Source of the DNA: Nocardioides sp. Soil805 | Lineage (GTDB): Bacteria; Actinomycetota; Actinomycetes; Propionibacteriales; Nocardioidaceae | Direction: 5' to 3' | Length of the DNA: 64,000 bases | Assembly: GCF_001429625.1 (NCBI RefSeq) | Contig: NZ_LMSU01000005.1 | Coordinates: 41,783-105,782 of the forward strand | Shown here: positions 16,051 to 23,904 of the stretch, in pieces | Layout: each line of letters begins with the position of its first letter | Position numbering within the stretch: position 1 is the stretch's first letter | Notes under the pieces: generated by a model | What the model was told of the DNA's origin: nothing | What the model saw: only the letters and a program-made list of their open reading frames with translations | Databases searched by the model: none | Program-made: the position numbers and the translations under genes

Positions 16051-16932
16051 ATGACTGACACCAGCGAGCCGTCCCTCGTCGAGGTCGCCCCCCGCGTCTG
16101 GGTGGTGCACCACCCGTGGATGCACGTCAACATCACCCTCGTGGGTGGCTCCGACGGCCTCGTGATGGTCGACACGCACGGCTCGGCGCAGGCTGCCCGC
16201 GAGGTCGCCGACGTCGTACGACGCCTCGGTGCCGGGCCGCTGACGGCCCTGGTCAACACCCACGACCACTGGGACCACTGGTTCGGCAACGACGTGATGG
16301 TCACCACGCTCGGCGACTCGGTCACCGCAATCGGCGACGTCCCGATCCACGCGACGGAGTTCGCCGTGGAGCAGATGGCGCGCGCCGGCGACCGGCCCGA
16401 CCCCAAGCGCGTCGGGGCCAACCCGCGGGCCGAGGAGATCCTCGACACCACCCTCCGCCCGGCCACCCGTGGCTTCTCCTCCGCGATCGCCCTCGACCTC
16501 GGTGACCGGGCCGTCGAGCTGATCCACCCCGGACGCGGCCACACCGCGGGCGACCTGGTGGTGCGGGTGCCCGACGCGGACGTGATGGTCGCGGGCGACC
16601 TCGTCGAGGAGTCCGACAAGCCGTTCATTGGCGACGACTCGTTCCCGCTGGAGTGGCCGCTGACCCTCGACCTGGTGCTCGGCCTGACCACGGCGGACAC
16701 CGTCGTGGTCCCCGGGCACGGGCAGCTCGTCGACCGGGACTTCGTCCAGGAGCAGCGCAGCGAGCTCGGGATCATCGCCGAGACGATCCGCGACCTGGCC
16801 GGGCGCGGCGTACCCGTCGGCCAGGCCCTCGAGCAGGGCGAGTGGCCCTGGGACGAGAAGCTCCTCACCTCGGCCGTGCGGCTCGGCTACGAGCACCTGC
16901 CGCGCAGCCAGAAGCGACTGCCGCTCATCTGA
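16051..16932 (+). CDS. MBL-fold metallo-hydrolase
   Basis: 293 aa. The metal-binding motif THDHWDH gives His71, His73, Asp75 and His76; later ligands are visible at GRGHTAGD and VVPGHG. This is the generic glyoxalase II-like/quinoprotein-relay-like subgroup of metallo-beta-lactamase-fold hydrolases, with two metal ions and unknown substrate. A -10 TAGGGT (16038-16043) ends 7 nt before the ATG, a leaderless arrangement, and CIRCE lies just upstream, which suggests heat-shock control. Confidence 0.88.
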   Translation: MTDTSEPSLVEVAPRVWVVHHPWMHVNITLVGGSDGLVMVDTHGSAQAAREVADVVRRLGAGPLTALVNTHDHWDHWFGNDVMVTTLGDSVTAIGDVPIHATEFAVEQMARAGDRPDPKRVGANPRAEEILDTTLRPATRGFSSAIALDLGDRAVELIHPGRGHTAGDLVVRVPDADVMVAGDLVEESDKPFIGDDSFPLEWPLTLDLVLGLTTADTVVVPGHGQLVDRDFVQEQRSELGIIAETIRDLAGRGVPVGQALEQGEWPWDEKLLTSAVRLGYEHLPRSQKRLPLI

Positions 16933-16980
16933 GTCCCTAGGGGGGTGTACGCAGCGGCGTCGCTCGCGTAGGAACGTCGC

Positions 16981-17337
16981 ATGACCGAATCCAGCGATCT
17001 CCCCCAGGCCAGCGCGACCACCAGCGAGGCCGACGCCGACCACGAGGGCGGCACCACGGGCCCCGACGACCAGCAGCTCGCAGGCGTGTCCGACGACCAG
17101 CTCCCCGAGGACCTCCAGCCCGGCGAGGACAACCCGCTCGCCGAGCCCCTCGACCCCGACGACGAGTCGACCAAGGACGCCGACGAGCTCGGCATGGACG
17201 ACACGCAGGACGACACCACCGGCACCTACGAGTCCTCGGGCGAGACCCCCAGCACCGAGGACGACAAGGCCACCGAGGACACCGACCCGGAGTCCGTCAG
17301 CGGCGACGGAGCCCAGGGCGCGGGCATCAGCGGCTAG
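16981..17337 (+). CDS. Highly acidic, probably disordered protein
   Basis: 118 aa, no family recognised. Asp, Glu, Ser, Thr and Gly make up most of the protein; there is no hydrophobic core, cysteine or membrane segment, so intrinsic disorder is expected. AGGAA lies 6 nt before the ATG and could be either a ribosome binding site or the end of a TAGGAA -10. The codon pattern is that of a real gene and a strong terminator follows it. Confidence 0.65.
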   Translation: MTESSDLPQASATTSEADADHEGGTTGPDDQQLAGVSDDQLPEDLQPGEDNPLAEPLDPDDESTKDADELGMDDTQDDTTGTYESSGETPSTEDDKATEDTDPESVSGDGAQGAGISG

Positions 17338-17355
17338 ACCCGGTCCAGAGGTCGC

Positions 17356-17382
17356 CGGCGGCGTGGCACCCCCACGCCGCCG
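17356..17382 (+). terminator. Hairpin terminator
   Basis: CGGCGGCGTGG and CCACGCCGCCG form a perfect 11-bp stem with a 5-nt loop, between the acidic protein gene and the -10 of the DUF3097 gene. Confidence 0.7.
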
Positions 17383-17405
17383 CGCGATCGACCTAGCGTT
17401 GTCCG

Positions 17406-18266
17406 GTGCCTTCCCCCGCAGACCGCTACGGCTCCGACGTCCTCGCCACCGACTGGCGTGCCCCCAAGAACGGCCGCGCCACCGAGACCCCGGCCGACCT
17501 CGGCCAGGTCGTCGAGGAGGTCACCACCGACTGGTGCGGCGAGATCGTCGCCGTCGACCGGGACCTCGGCACCCTGACGCTGGAGGACCGCCGCGGCAAG
17601 CGGCGTACCTTCCCCCTCGGCCCCGGCTTCCTGCTCGAGGGCCGCCCCGTCGTGCTGGTCCCACCCGCCCGGGCCGGCGGTCCGGCGAAGCCGACCCGTA
17701 CGGCGAGCGGGTCGGTCGCGGTCCACGGCGCCAAGGCGCGGGTCGCCCGCGCGAGCCGGATCTTCGTCGAGGGCCGCCACGACGCGGAGCTCGTCGAGAA
17801 GGTCTGGGGTGACGACCTGCGCATCGAGGGCGTTGTCGTGGAGTTCCTCGGCGGCGTCGACGACCTCGCCGACCACCTGCGCGACTTCAAGCCGGGGCCG
17901 CAGCGCCGCGTCGGGGTGCTCGTCGACCACCTGGTCCGCGGGTCCAAGGAGAGCCGCATCGCCGCCAACATCGCCAAGTCCGAGGTCGGCAAGCACGTGC
18001 TGATCGTCGGCCACCCCTTCATCGACGTGTGGCAGGCGGTCAAGCCGCAACGCCTCGGCTTCGAGCGCTGGCCCGACGTGCCCCGCTCCATCGACTGGAA
18101 GACCGGCACCTGCCAGCAGCTCGGCTGGCCGCACCGCAACCAGACCGACATCGCGATGGCCTGGAAGCACATCCTCGGCGGGGTCCGCGGCTTCGAGGAC
18201 CTCGACCCCGCACTGCTCGGCCGGGTCGAGGAGCTCATCGACTTCGTGACCGCGCCGGGCTCCTGA
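17406..18266 (+). CDS. DUF3097 family protein
   Basis: 286 aa, an actinobacterial conserved family of unknown function. The segment IFVEGRHDAELVEKVWGDDL followed by GVLVDHLVRGSKESRIA resembles a Toprim fold (Glu, then an Asp-containing strand), which would suggest nucleic-acid binding or cleavage; this is an inference. The GTG start is fixed by -10 TAGCGT (17394-17399) six bases upstream, giving a leaderless mRNA. The gene converges on hemW with a long bidirectional hairpin in between. Confidence 0.85.
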   Translation: MPSPADRYGSDVLATDWRAPKNGRATETPADLGQVVEEVTTDWCGEIVAVDRDLGTLTLEDRRGKRRTFPLGPGFLLEGRPVVLVPPARAGGPAKPTRTASGSVAVHGAKARVARASRIFVEGRHDAELVEKVWGDDLRIEGVVVEFLGGVDDLADHLRDFKPGPQRRVGVLVDHLVRGSKESRIAANIAKSEVGKHVLIVGHPFIDVWQAVKPQRLGFERWPDVPRSIDWKTGTCQQLGWPHRNQTDIAMAWKHILGGVRGFEDLDPALLGRVEELIDFVTAPGS

Positions 18267-18282
18267 CCGGCCCCGTCTTCGG

Positions 18283-18343
18283 GTAGTCCGTGACGAAGGG
18301 CCCCCGGAACGGCCGGACCGAGGGTCCGATCGTCACGGACTAC
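18283..18343. terminator. Bidirectional terminator between DUF3097 gene and hemW
   Basis: GTAGTCCGTGACGA (18283-18296) and TCGTCACGGACTAC (18330-18343) are perfect 14-bp complements. The 33 bp between them contain a second, imperfect GC-rich hairpin (GGGCCCCCGG with CCGGACCGAGGGTCC). It lies 16 bp past one stop and 12 bp from the other. Confidence 0.8.
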
Positions 18344-18354
18344 GCCGGAGAGGG

Positions 18355-19572
18355 TCAGGCGGTCAGGGCGCGGACCACGGCGTCGGCGAGCAGCCGCCCG
18401 CGGCGGGTGAGCACGAGCCGCTCGGTGTGCAGCTCGACCAGGCCCTCCTCCACCAGCCGGGCGACCTCGGCCCGTCCGGCCCGGCCCAGGGCGAGCACCG
18501 GCAGCCCCTCGCGGAGCCGGATCTCGAGCAGGATCCGCTCGAAGCGGCGGTCGGCCTCGGTGAGCACCTCCCGGCCGTGGGCCGGGCTGTGGCCGGCGGC
18601 CAGCCGGTCGGCGTACGCTGCGGGGTGCTTGACGTTCCACCACCGAACGCCGCCGACGTGGGAGTGGGCGCCGGGACCGGCTCCCCACCAGTGGCCGCCG
18701 GTCCAGTAGAGCATGTTGTGGCGGCACCGGCTCTGCGGCCGGCGGGCCCAGTTGGAGACCTCGTACCACTCGAGCCCGGCGGCGGTGAGCCGCTCGTCGG
18801 CGAGGAGGTACTTGTCGGCGGCGTCGTCCTCGTCGGGCATCGGGAGCTCGCCGCGCCGGACGCGGCGGGCCAGCGCGGTGCCCTCCTCCACGATGAGCGA
18901 GTAGGCCGACACGTGGTCGGGCTCGCAGGCCAGCGCGGCGTCCAGGCTGGTCTCCCAGTCGGCCAGGGACTCCCCCGGCGTGCCGTAGATCAGGTCGAGG
19001 CTGACCTCGTCGAAGCCCGCGGTCCGGGCCCACTGCACGGCGGCGGGCACCCGCATCGGGTCGTGGGTGCGGTCCAGGACCGCGAGCACGTGGTCGACGG
19101 CGGACTGCATGCCGAAGCTGATCCGGTTGAAGCCGGCCGAGCGCAGCTCCTCCAGGTCCCACGCCGCGACGCTGTCGGGGTTGGCCTCGGTGGTGATCTC
19201 CACGTCGTCGGCGAGGCCGAACTCCGCGGCCGCGCTGGCGATGACGGCGCCGAGGTCGGCGGGCCGCAGCAGCGTCGGCGTACCCCCGCCGAAGAAGATC
19301 GTCTCGATCTTGACGTCGCGGTGGCCGAGCACCCGGCGGGCGAGGCGGATCTCGTCGATCACGGCTCCGGCGTACGTCGAGCGGGAGGCGCCGGGGGCGT
19401 CGCCCAGCTCCTCGGCGGTGTAGGTGTTGAAGTCGCAGTAGCCGCAGCGCACGGTGCAGAAGGGCACGTGGACGTAGAGCCCGAAGGGCCGCTGGCCGAA
19501 CTCGGCCCAGGCATCGTCGGGGATCGAGCCGTCCAGCGGCGCGGGGGCACCGACGGGCTGCGCAGGGGACAC
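18355..19572 (-). CDS. hemW: Heme chaperone HemW (radical SAM)
   Basis: 405 aa. The radical-SAM cluster motif is Cys39-x3-Cys43-x2-Cys46 (CTVRCGYC), followed by FFGGGTPT. The C-terminal HemN-like domain is complete. HemW inserts heme into respiratory proteins; it is often misannotated as coproporphyrinogen dehydrogenase, but the extra Cys of HemN is absent in CGYCDF. Start GTG at 19572. In mycobacteria it also sits near hrcA-dnaJ. Confidence 0.93.
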   Translation of the reverse strand: MSPAQPVGAPAPLDGSIPDDAWAEFGQRPFGLYVHVPFCTVRCGYCDFNTYTAEELGDAPGASRSTYAGAVIDEIRLARRVLGHRDVKIETIFFGGGTPTLLRPADLGAVIASAAAEFGLADDVEITTEANPDSVAAWDLEELRSAGFNRISFGMQSAVDHVLAVLDRTHDPMRVPAAVQWARTAGFDEVSLDLIYGTPGESLADWETSLDAALACEPDHVSAYSLIVEEGTALARRVRRGELPMPDEDDAADKYLLADERLTAAGLEWYEVSNWARRPQSRCRHNMLYWTGGHWWGAGPGAHSHVGGVRWWNVKHPAAYADRLAAGHSPAHGREVLTEADRRFERILLEIRLREGLPVLALGRAGRAEVARLVEEGLVELHTERLVLTRRGRLLADAVVRALTA

Positions 19573-19635
19573 GCCGTCATCTTGTCACCACCGCGGCCGC
19601 GGCGTCCGGCGGGACCTCGTGGGGCGCCGGACGCA

Positions 19636-19671
19636 GGACGGGTGCCGGTGGTCTCCCACCGGCACCCGTCC
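19636..19671 (-). terminator. Strong terminator after the acyl-CoA synthetase gene
   Basis: A perfect 16-bp stem (GGACGGGTGCCGGTGG with CCACCGGCACCCGTCC) closes on a TCTC tetraloop, 20 bp past the stop. A second hairpin, GCGTCCGGCG with CGCCGGACGC at 19602-19634, follows. Confidence 0.85.
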
Positions 19672-19690
19672 GTCTCGCGCTCGTCGCCCG

Positions 19691-21511
19691 TCAGGCGTAC
19701 ATGCGCTCGATCGTGTCCTTGTAGTTGCCCTCCACGACGTTGCGCTTGACCTTCATCGAGGGGGTGAGCTCACCGGACTCGACGGTGAGGTCGTGGTCGA
19801 GGAGCTCCCACTTCTTGATCGTCTCCCAGCGGTTGAGGCGGGTGTTGAGCTCGTCGACGTAGCCGCCGACCATCTGCTTGACCTTCTCGCTGCGGACGAT
19901 GTCGGTGTAGGAGGCACCCTCCATGTCGTTCTCGGCCGCCCAGCCCGCCATGGCGTCGGGGTCGAGCGTGACCAGGGCGACGACGTAGTTGCGCTCGTCA
20001 CCGAAGACCATGAACTGGCTGGCGTAGGGGCAGATGGCCTTGAACTTCGACTCGATCGCCGGCGGGGCGATGTACTTGCCACCGGAGGTCTTGAAGAGCT
20101 CCTTGATGCGCCCGGTGATGGTGAGGTAGCCGTCGGCGTCCAGCGAGCCCTTGTCGCCGGTGTGCAGCCACCCGTCGGCGTCGAGCGCCTTCGCCGTCTC
20201 CTCGGGCAGGTTGTGGTAGCCCTCCATGACGTGCGGGCCGCGCAGCAGCACCTCGTCGCCGTCGCCGATCCGGACCTCGGCGCCGGGCAGCGCCCGACCC
20301 ACGGTGCCGATGCGGTTGTCGTCCGGGTGGTTGACCGTGGCTCCTGCGGAGTTCTCCGTCATCCCGTAGCCCTCGAGGATCACGATGCCCGCGGCGTTGA
20401 ACCACTCGGCGATCTCCCGGTTGAGCGCGGCCGCGCCCGAGATGAAGAAGCGCACCCGTCCACCGAAGCGCTCGCGGACCTTGCTGAAGACCAGCTTGTC
20501 GAACAGGCCGTGCTGGAGCTTGAGGGGCAGCGGGACCGACTTGCCCTCGCGCTTGAGCTGCTCGACCTTGAGGCCGACCTCGAAGGCCTTGTGGAAGATC
20601 TTCTCCTTGGCGCCACCCTCGGCCGCCTGCATGGTCTGGATGCGGCCGTAGGCCTTCTCGAAGATGCGCGGCGCGGCGCCCATGAAGGTCGGCTTCACCG
20701 TCGCGCAGTTGTCGACGATCTTGTCGACGCGACCGTCGACCGCGGACGCGAAGCCGCAGGCAAGCTGGGCCGACAGCAGCACCTTGCCGAACGAGTGGGC
20801 CATCGGCAGCCACAGGAACTGCAGGTCGCTCTCGTCGAGGATGTTCTGCACCTGGATCGCCGCGCCCTCGAAGACCCACGCCCGGTGGCGCAGCCGCACG
20901 CCCTTGGGACGCCCGGTCGTGCCGGAGGTGTAGATCAGGGTCGCGAGCTGGTCGGGCCCGATCGCCGCGGCCTTCTCGGCGATGACGCCGGGGTGCTCGG
21001 CGAGGTAGCTGGCGCCCAGGGCGGCCAGGTCGTCGAGGGAGATGACCCAGTCGCCGTCGGTCGCGCCGTCGAAGGTGATCACCTTGGCCAGGTGCGGCAG
21101 CTCGTTCTTGCGCTCGCGCAGCTTGGCGACCTGCTCGTCGTCCTCGGCGAACACGAAGCGGGACTCGGAGTCGCTGAGGATGTACGCCGTGTCCTCGGCG
21201 TTGGTGCTCGGGTAGACCGTGGTCGTGGCGCCCGCGGCGCACATCACGGCCAGGTCGGCGAGGATCCACTCGTACCGCGTGCTCGAGGCGATGCCCACCC
21301 GCTGCTCGGACTCGAGCCCGAGCGAGAGCAGGCCGGCAGCGAGTGCCTCGACCCGGTCCCCGGCCTGCTTCCAGGTGATGGACTCCCACGCGTCGCCCTT
21401 CGGGTAGCGGAAGGCCTCGCTGGAGGGTGACTTCTCGACACGGTCGAGGAACAGGACCGCCACGTTGGGCTTGAGGTTGTCGACGAACGTCTCGTCGTAC
21501 TGGATGGGCAT
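19691..21511 (-). CDS. Long-chain acyl-CoA synthetase (FadD15 type)
   Basis: 606 aa, AMP-forming. The AMP-binding P-loop is LIYTSGTTGRPKG, and the adenylation motifs EGYGMTE and DGWLHTGDKG plus the FACS region GRIKELFKTSGGKYI are all present. The enzyme activates long-chain fatty acids to CoA esters. AGGGAG lies 4 nt before the ATG. A candidate operator (GTAACC-N10-GGTTAC, 21557-21578) overlaps a -10 TAGGTT (minus, 21559-21564) 47 nt upstream. A strong terminator follows. Confidence 0.94.
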   Translation of the reverse strand: MPIQYDETFVDNLKPNVAVLFLDRVEKSPSSEAFRYPKGDAWESITWKQAGDRVEALAAGLLSLGLESEQRVGIASSTRYEWILADLAVMCAAGATTTVYPSTNAEDTAYILSDSESRFVFAEDDEQVAKLRERKNELPHLAKVITFDGATDGDWVISLDDLAALGASYLAEHPGVIAEKAAAIGPDQLATLIYTSGTTGRPKGVRLRHRAWVFEGAAIQVQNILDESDLQFLWLPMAHSFGKVLLSAQLACGFASAVDGRVDKIVDNCATVKPTFMGAAPRIFEKAYGRIQTMQAAEGGAKEKIFHKAFEVGLKVEQLKREGKSVPLPLKLQHGLFDKLVFSKVRERFGGRVRFFISGAAALNREIAEWFNAAGIVILEGYGMTENSAGATVNHPDDNRIGTVGRALPGAEVRIGDGDEVLLRGPHVMEGYHNLPEETAKALDADGWLHTGDKGSLDADGYLTITGRIKELFKTSGGKYIAPPAIESKFKAICPYASQFMVFGDERNYVVALVTLDPDAMAGWAAENDMEGASYTDIVRSEKVKQMVGGYVDELNTRLNRWETIKKWELLDHDLTVESGELTPSMKVKRNVVEGNYKDTIERMYA

Positions 21512-21556
21512 GGGACTCCCTGGCTCATTCGGGTGCGGGCTGACGCTGCTTGGGGA

Positions 21557-21578
21557 GTAACCTAGATCACGTGGTTAC
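21557..21578. promoter_or_regulatory. Candidate operator/promoter of the acyl-CoA synthetase gene
   Basis: GTAACC and GGTTAC are perfect 6-bp arms separated by 10 bp. The left arm overlaps a minus-strand -10 TAGGTT. Arm length and spacing suit a TetR- or GntR-type regulator; none is encoded next to it. Confidence 0.35.
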
Positions 21579-21638
21579 GCGGCGGTAGCAAACTCGCGGA
21601 CTGGTCGCTCCCACCCCTACGGGTCGGGCCGGAGCGGC

Positions 21639-22842
21639 TCACGGCAGCTGGGTGTAGCCGTTGCGCATCTTCCACAGGAAGTACTTCTCGAAGCCCAGCT
21701 TCATCAGGTGGGCCTGCGGTCCCGGGATGAGCATCCCGTGCTTGCGCGGCGGCAGCATCTTGTCCGCGAGGATGACGACGCCGTTGTTGCCCGCGTCCAT
21801 CACGCACACCGCCGGGATGTCGCCGAACTCCTTGTGCTCCTTGGGCTCCTCCCCCCGGACCTGCGCGGCGATGTTCTTCGCCGCCACGTGGGCCTGCGTC
21901 TCGGTCGGGTAGCCGGTCTTGGGGATCCCCACCGGGGTGGGCGTCTGCCACGGCACCTCGACGGCCGCGGCGACGCCGACGGCGTACACGTCGTCGTACT
22001 CCTCGGACTGGTAGGTGTCGCGGACCCGGACGTAGCCCTTGGCGTCGACGAGGTCCGGGCTGCCGGTGAGGAACTCCTGGCCGAGGAACGGCGGCACCAC
22101 CATGCCGAACGAGAAGGGGAGCACCTCGCCGTCGCCGAGGACCAGCGCCCCGTCGTCGATGTGGTCGATCGGCGTCGCCAGCCGGGTCTGGATGCCCTCC
22201 TTTCTTCAAGAACATGCCGAGCAGCGCCTCCCCGTGCGGGAGCCCGCCGATCCCGAAGTGGCCCAGGAACGGCTCGGCACTGACGTAGGTGAGCGTGACG
22301 TCCTTGTGCGGCCCGGCCTTGCGCAGCTGGTGCGAGGTGTTGAAGAGGAACTCGTACGCCGCGCCGAAGCAGCCGGCGCCCTGGGTGGCGGCGACGACCA
22401 CGTCGCCCGGGTTGTCGAGGAACTTCTGCCACGCCAGCGCGGTCCGCTCGGCCTCGGCGAGGGTGGTGATCGTGTGTGCGTTCTCGGTGAACCCCGGTAC
22501 GACGTCGTCCTGGTTGCGGTAGCCGGTGGCGATGACGAGGTGGTCGTAGCCGAGGACCTGGCCGTCGTCGAGGGTGACGAGGCGGGTCAGCGCGTCGATG
22601 CCGGTCGCGGCGGCCTGCACGAACTCGACGCCGTGCTCCTCCAGGGTCGGCACCACGTCGAAGGTGATGTCCTCGCGGTGCCGCTTGCCGAACGGCAGCC
22701 AGATGAGGCTCGGCGTGAACAGGAACGACCGGTCGGGGCTGACCACGGTGACGTCGACGTCGCCGTGCAGCTCGTGCCGGACCGCCAACGCGGCCGTGAG
22801 ACCGGCGAAGTTGGTGCCGAGGACGAGGACCTTTGCGCGCAT
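21639..22842 (-). pseudogene. NAD(P)/FAD oxidoreductase (sulfide:quinone-reductase-like), frameshifted
   Basis: The N-terminal part (from ATG 22842, SD GGAGG 6 nt upstream) reads GTNFAGLTAAL, IATGY and CFGAAYEFLFN up to MFLKK at about 22205. The frame then breaks; one base later it continues as EGIQTRLATPIDH and runs without interruption to the stop at 21639 (LPFSFGMVVPPFLGQ, VYAVG, FEKYFLWKMRNGYTQLP). Removing one A from the minus-strand AAGAAAGGAG at 22198-22206 restores a 400-aa protein. The intact coding signal on both sides suggests a very recent mutation or a sequencing error. The family is membrane-associated flavoproteins that oxidise sulfide or NADH. Confidence 0.8.
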
Positions 22843-22950
22843 GCTGTACCTCCGGGTGGGACGACCTGCTTCCTTGCTACCCGCCCGGCGGGGCCGGGAG
22901 CAGGGCAGATGTGCCCCGCAGCGCGCGCCGAGGGTCCCGGCTGCCGACCG

Positions 22951-23880
22951 CTAGCCCTGGACGGCCTTCGCGACGGCGATGCACCGGGTGATCCACTCCC
23001 GCTCCTCGGGGTCGAGGTCGCGGCCGGCGCGCTCGGCGTCCTGCACGGACCAGTGGGCGTTGAGCACCATCCGCAGCACGACCCAGTCTCGGGCCCGGTC
23101 CTCGTCGAGCCCGGCCGCGTCCACCACGGCGTGGAAACGACGGCGCACGCCGTCGCGCACCGACTGCCCGCCGAGCGACAGCTCGTCCCAGCGGTTCCAC
23201 AGCAGCGGCGCCGGCTCGTAGTGGGGGTCGCCGTCCATCGGCTTGGGGTCGATCGCCAGCCACGGCTCGCGGTCCGCGGCGAGCACGTTGGCGTAGTGGA
23301 GGTCGCCGTGGACCAGGGTGCCGGTGCTCGCCTCGTCGCCCACCAGGTCACGGGCGAGGGACAGCGCCTGCTCGACGAGGCGGCGCGGGACGGGTGCGTT
23401 GCGTGGCATCGTGGCGAGTGCGGCGGCCCACCGCTCGACGTACGACGTGAGCGGGCGCAGCTGCGGGAGGGCGGGGACGTGGAGCCGCGGGTAGAGGCCG
23501 GCCACCACCTCGCACGCCTCGACGTCCCACAGCGCGCCGAGGTCCTCGGTGTGCAGGCGCTCGAGGAGCAGCGCACGCCGGTGCGGGTCGGCGCGCAGCA
23601 GCTCGACCGCGCCGTCGCCGTGCCAGCGTTGCAGCGCGACGCCCTCGTGCAGGGACTCGTCGTCGCCGTCGAAGGCCACCTTGAGCACCGCGGGTCGTCC
23701 CCCGGCCGTGCGGACCGGCTGGGCGAGCGAGGCGTAGCCGTGCATCGGCGGCCCGTCGAGCGCGAGCTGCCACTCCTCGACGACGTCGGCGGCGAGCCGG
23801 GGCAGGCGGTCCAGCCAGGTCGTCCAGTCGGGCCCGAGCCGCCGCTGCGCGTCCAGACCGGGAGGAATGTGGAGCGGCAT
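22951..23880 (-). CDS. Aminoglycoside/hydroxyurea-type phosphotransferase (APH(6) family)
   Basis: 309 aa. Kinase-like fold of the streptomycin 6-phosphotransferase/hydroxyurea-kinase family: catalytic loop HGDLHYANVL and metal-binding DPKPMDGDPHYE, with the Lys of VLKVAFDGD in the N-lobe. Members phosphorylate streptomycin or hydroxyurea, but most chromosomal actinobacterial copies have no proven substrate. Start ATG 23880 with -10 TAGGGT on the minus strand (23888-23893) 7 nt upstream, shared as a palindrome with the argS promoter. Confidence 0.88.
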   Translation of the reverse strand: MPLHIPPGLDAQRRLGPDWTTWLDRLPRLAADVVEEWQLALDGPPMHGYASLAQPVRTAGGRPAVLKVAFDGDDESLHEGVALQRWHGDGAVELLRADPHRRALLLERLHTEDLGALWDVEACEVVAGLYPRLHVPALPQLRPLTSYVERWAAALATMPRNAPVPRRLVEQALSLARDLVGDEASTGTLVHGDLHYANVLAADREPWLAIDPKPMDGDPHYEPAPLLWNRWDELSLGGQSVRDGVRRRFHAVVDAAGLDEDRARDWVVLRMVLNAHWSVQDAERAGRDLDPEEREWITRCIAVAKAVQG

Positions 23881-23886
23881 GCCCGC

Positions 23887-23898
23887 AACCCTAGGGTT
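23887..23898. promoter_or_regulatory. Palindromic bidirectional -10 element
   Basis: AACCCTAGGGTT is a perfect 12-bp palindrome. It supplies TAGGGT on the plus strand (23892-23897, argS) and TAGGGT on the minus strand (23888-23893, phosphotransferase); each ends 7 nt before its ATG. The whole intergenic region is 24 bp, so both transcripts should be leaderless and the two -10 elements overlap by 2 bp. Confidence 0.8.
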
Positions 23899-23904
23899 GG
23901 GCGC

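Noticed and set aside
18283..18343. Attachment site or phage remnant (long inverted repeat)
   Set aside because: It sits exactly between two convergent stops and no integrase or tRNA end is near, so a bidirectional terminator explains it.
22198..22206. Programmed +1 frameshift in the flavoprotein gene
   Set aside because: AAGAAAGGAGG contains an SD-like run, but it lies on the shift site and not upstream of it, and no regulatory reason is known for this family; mutation or sequencing error is simpler.
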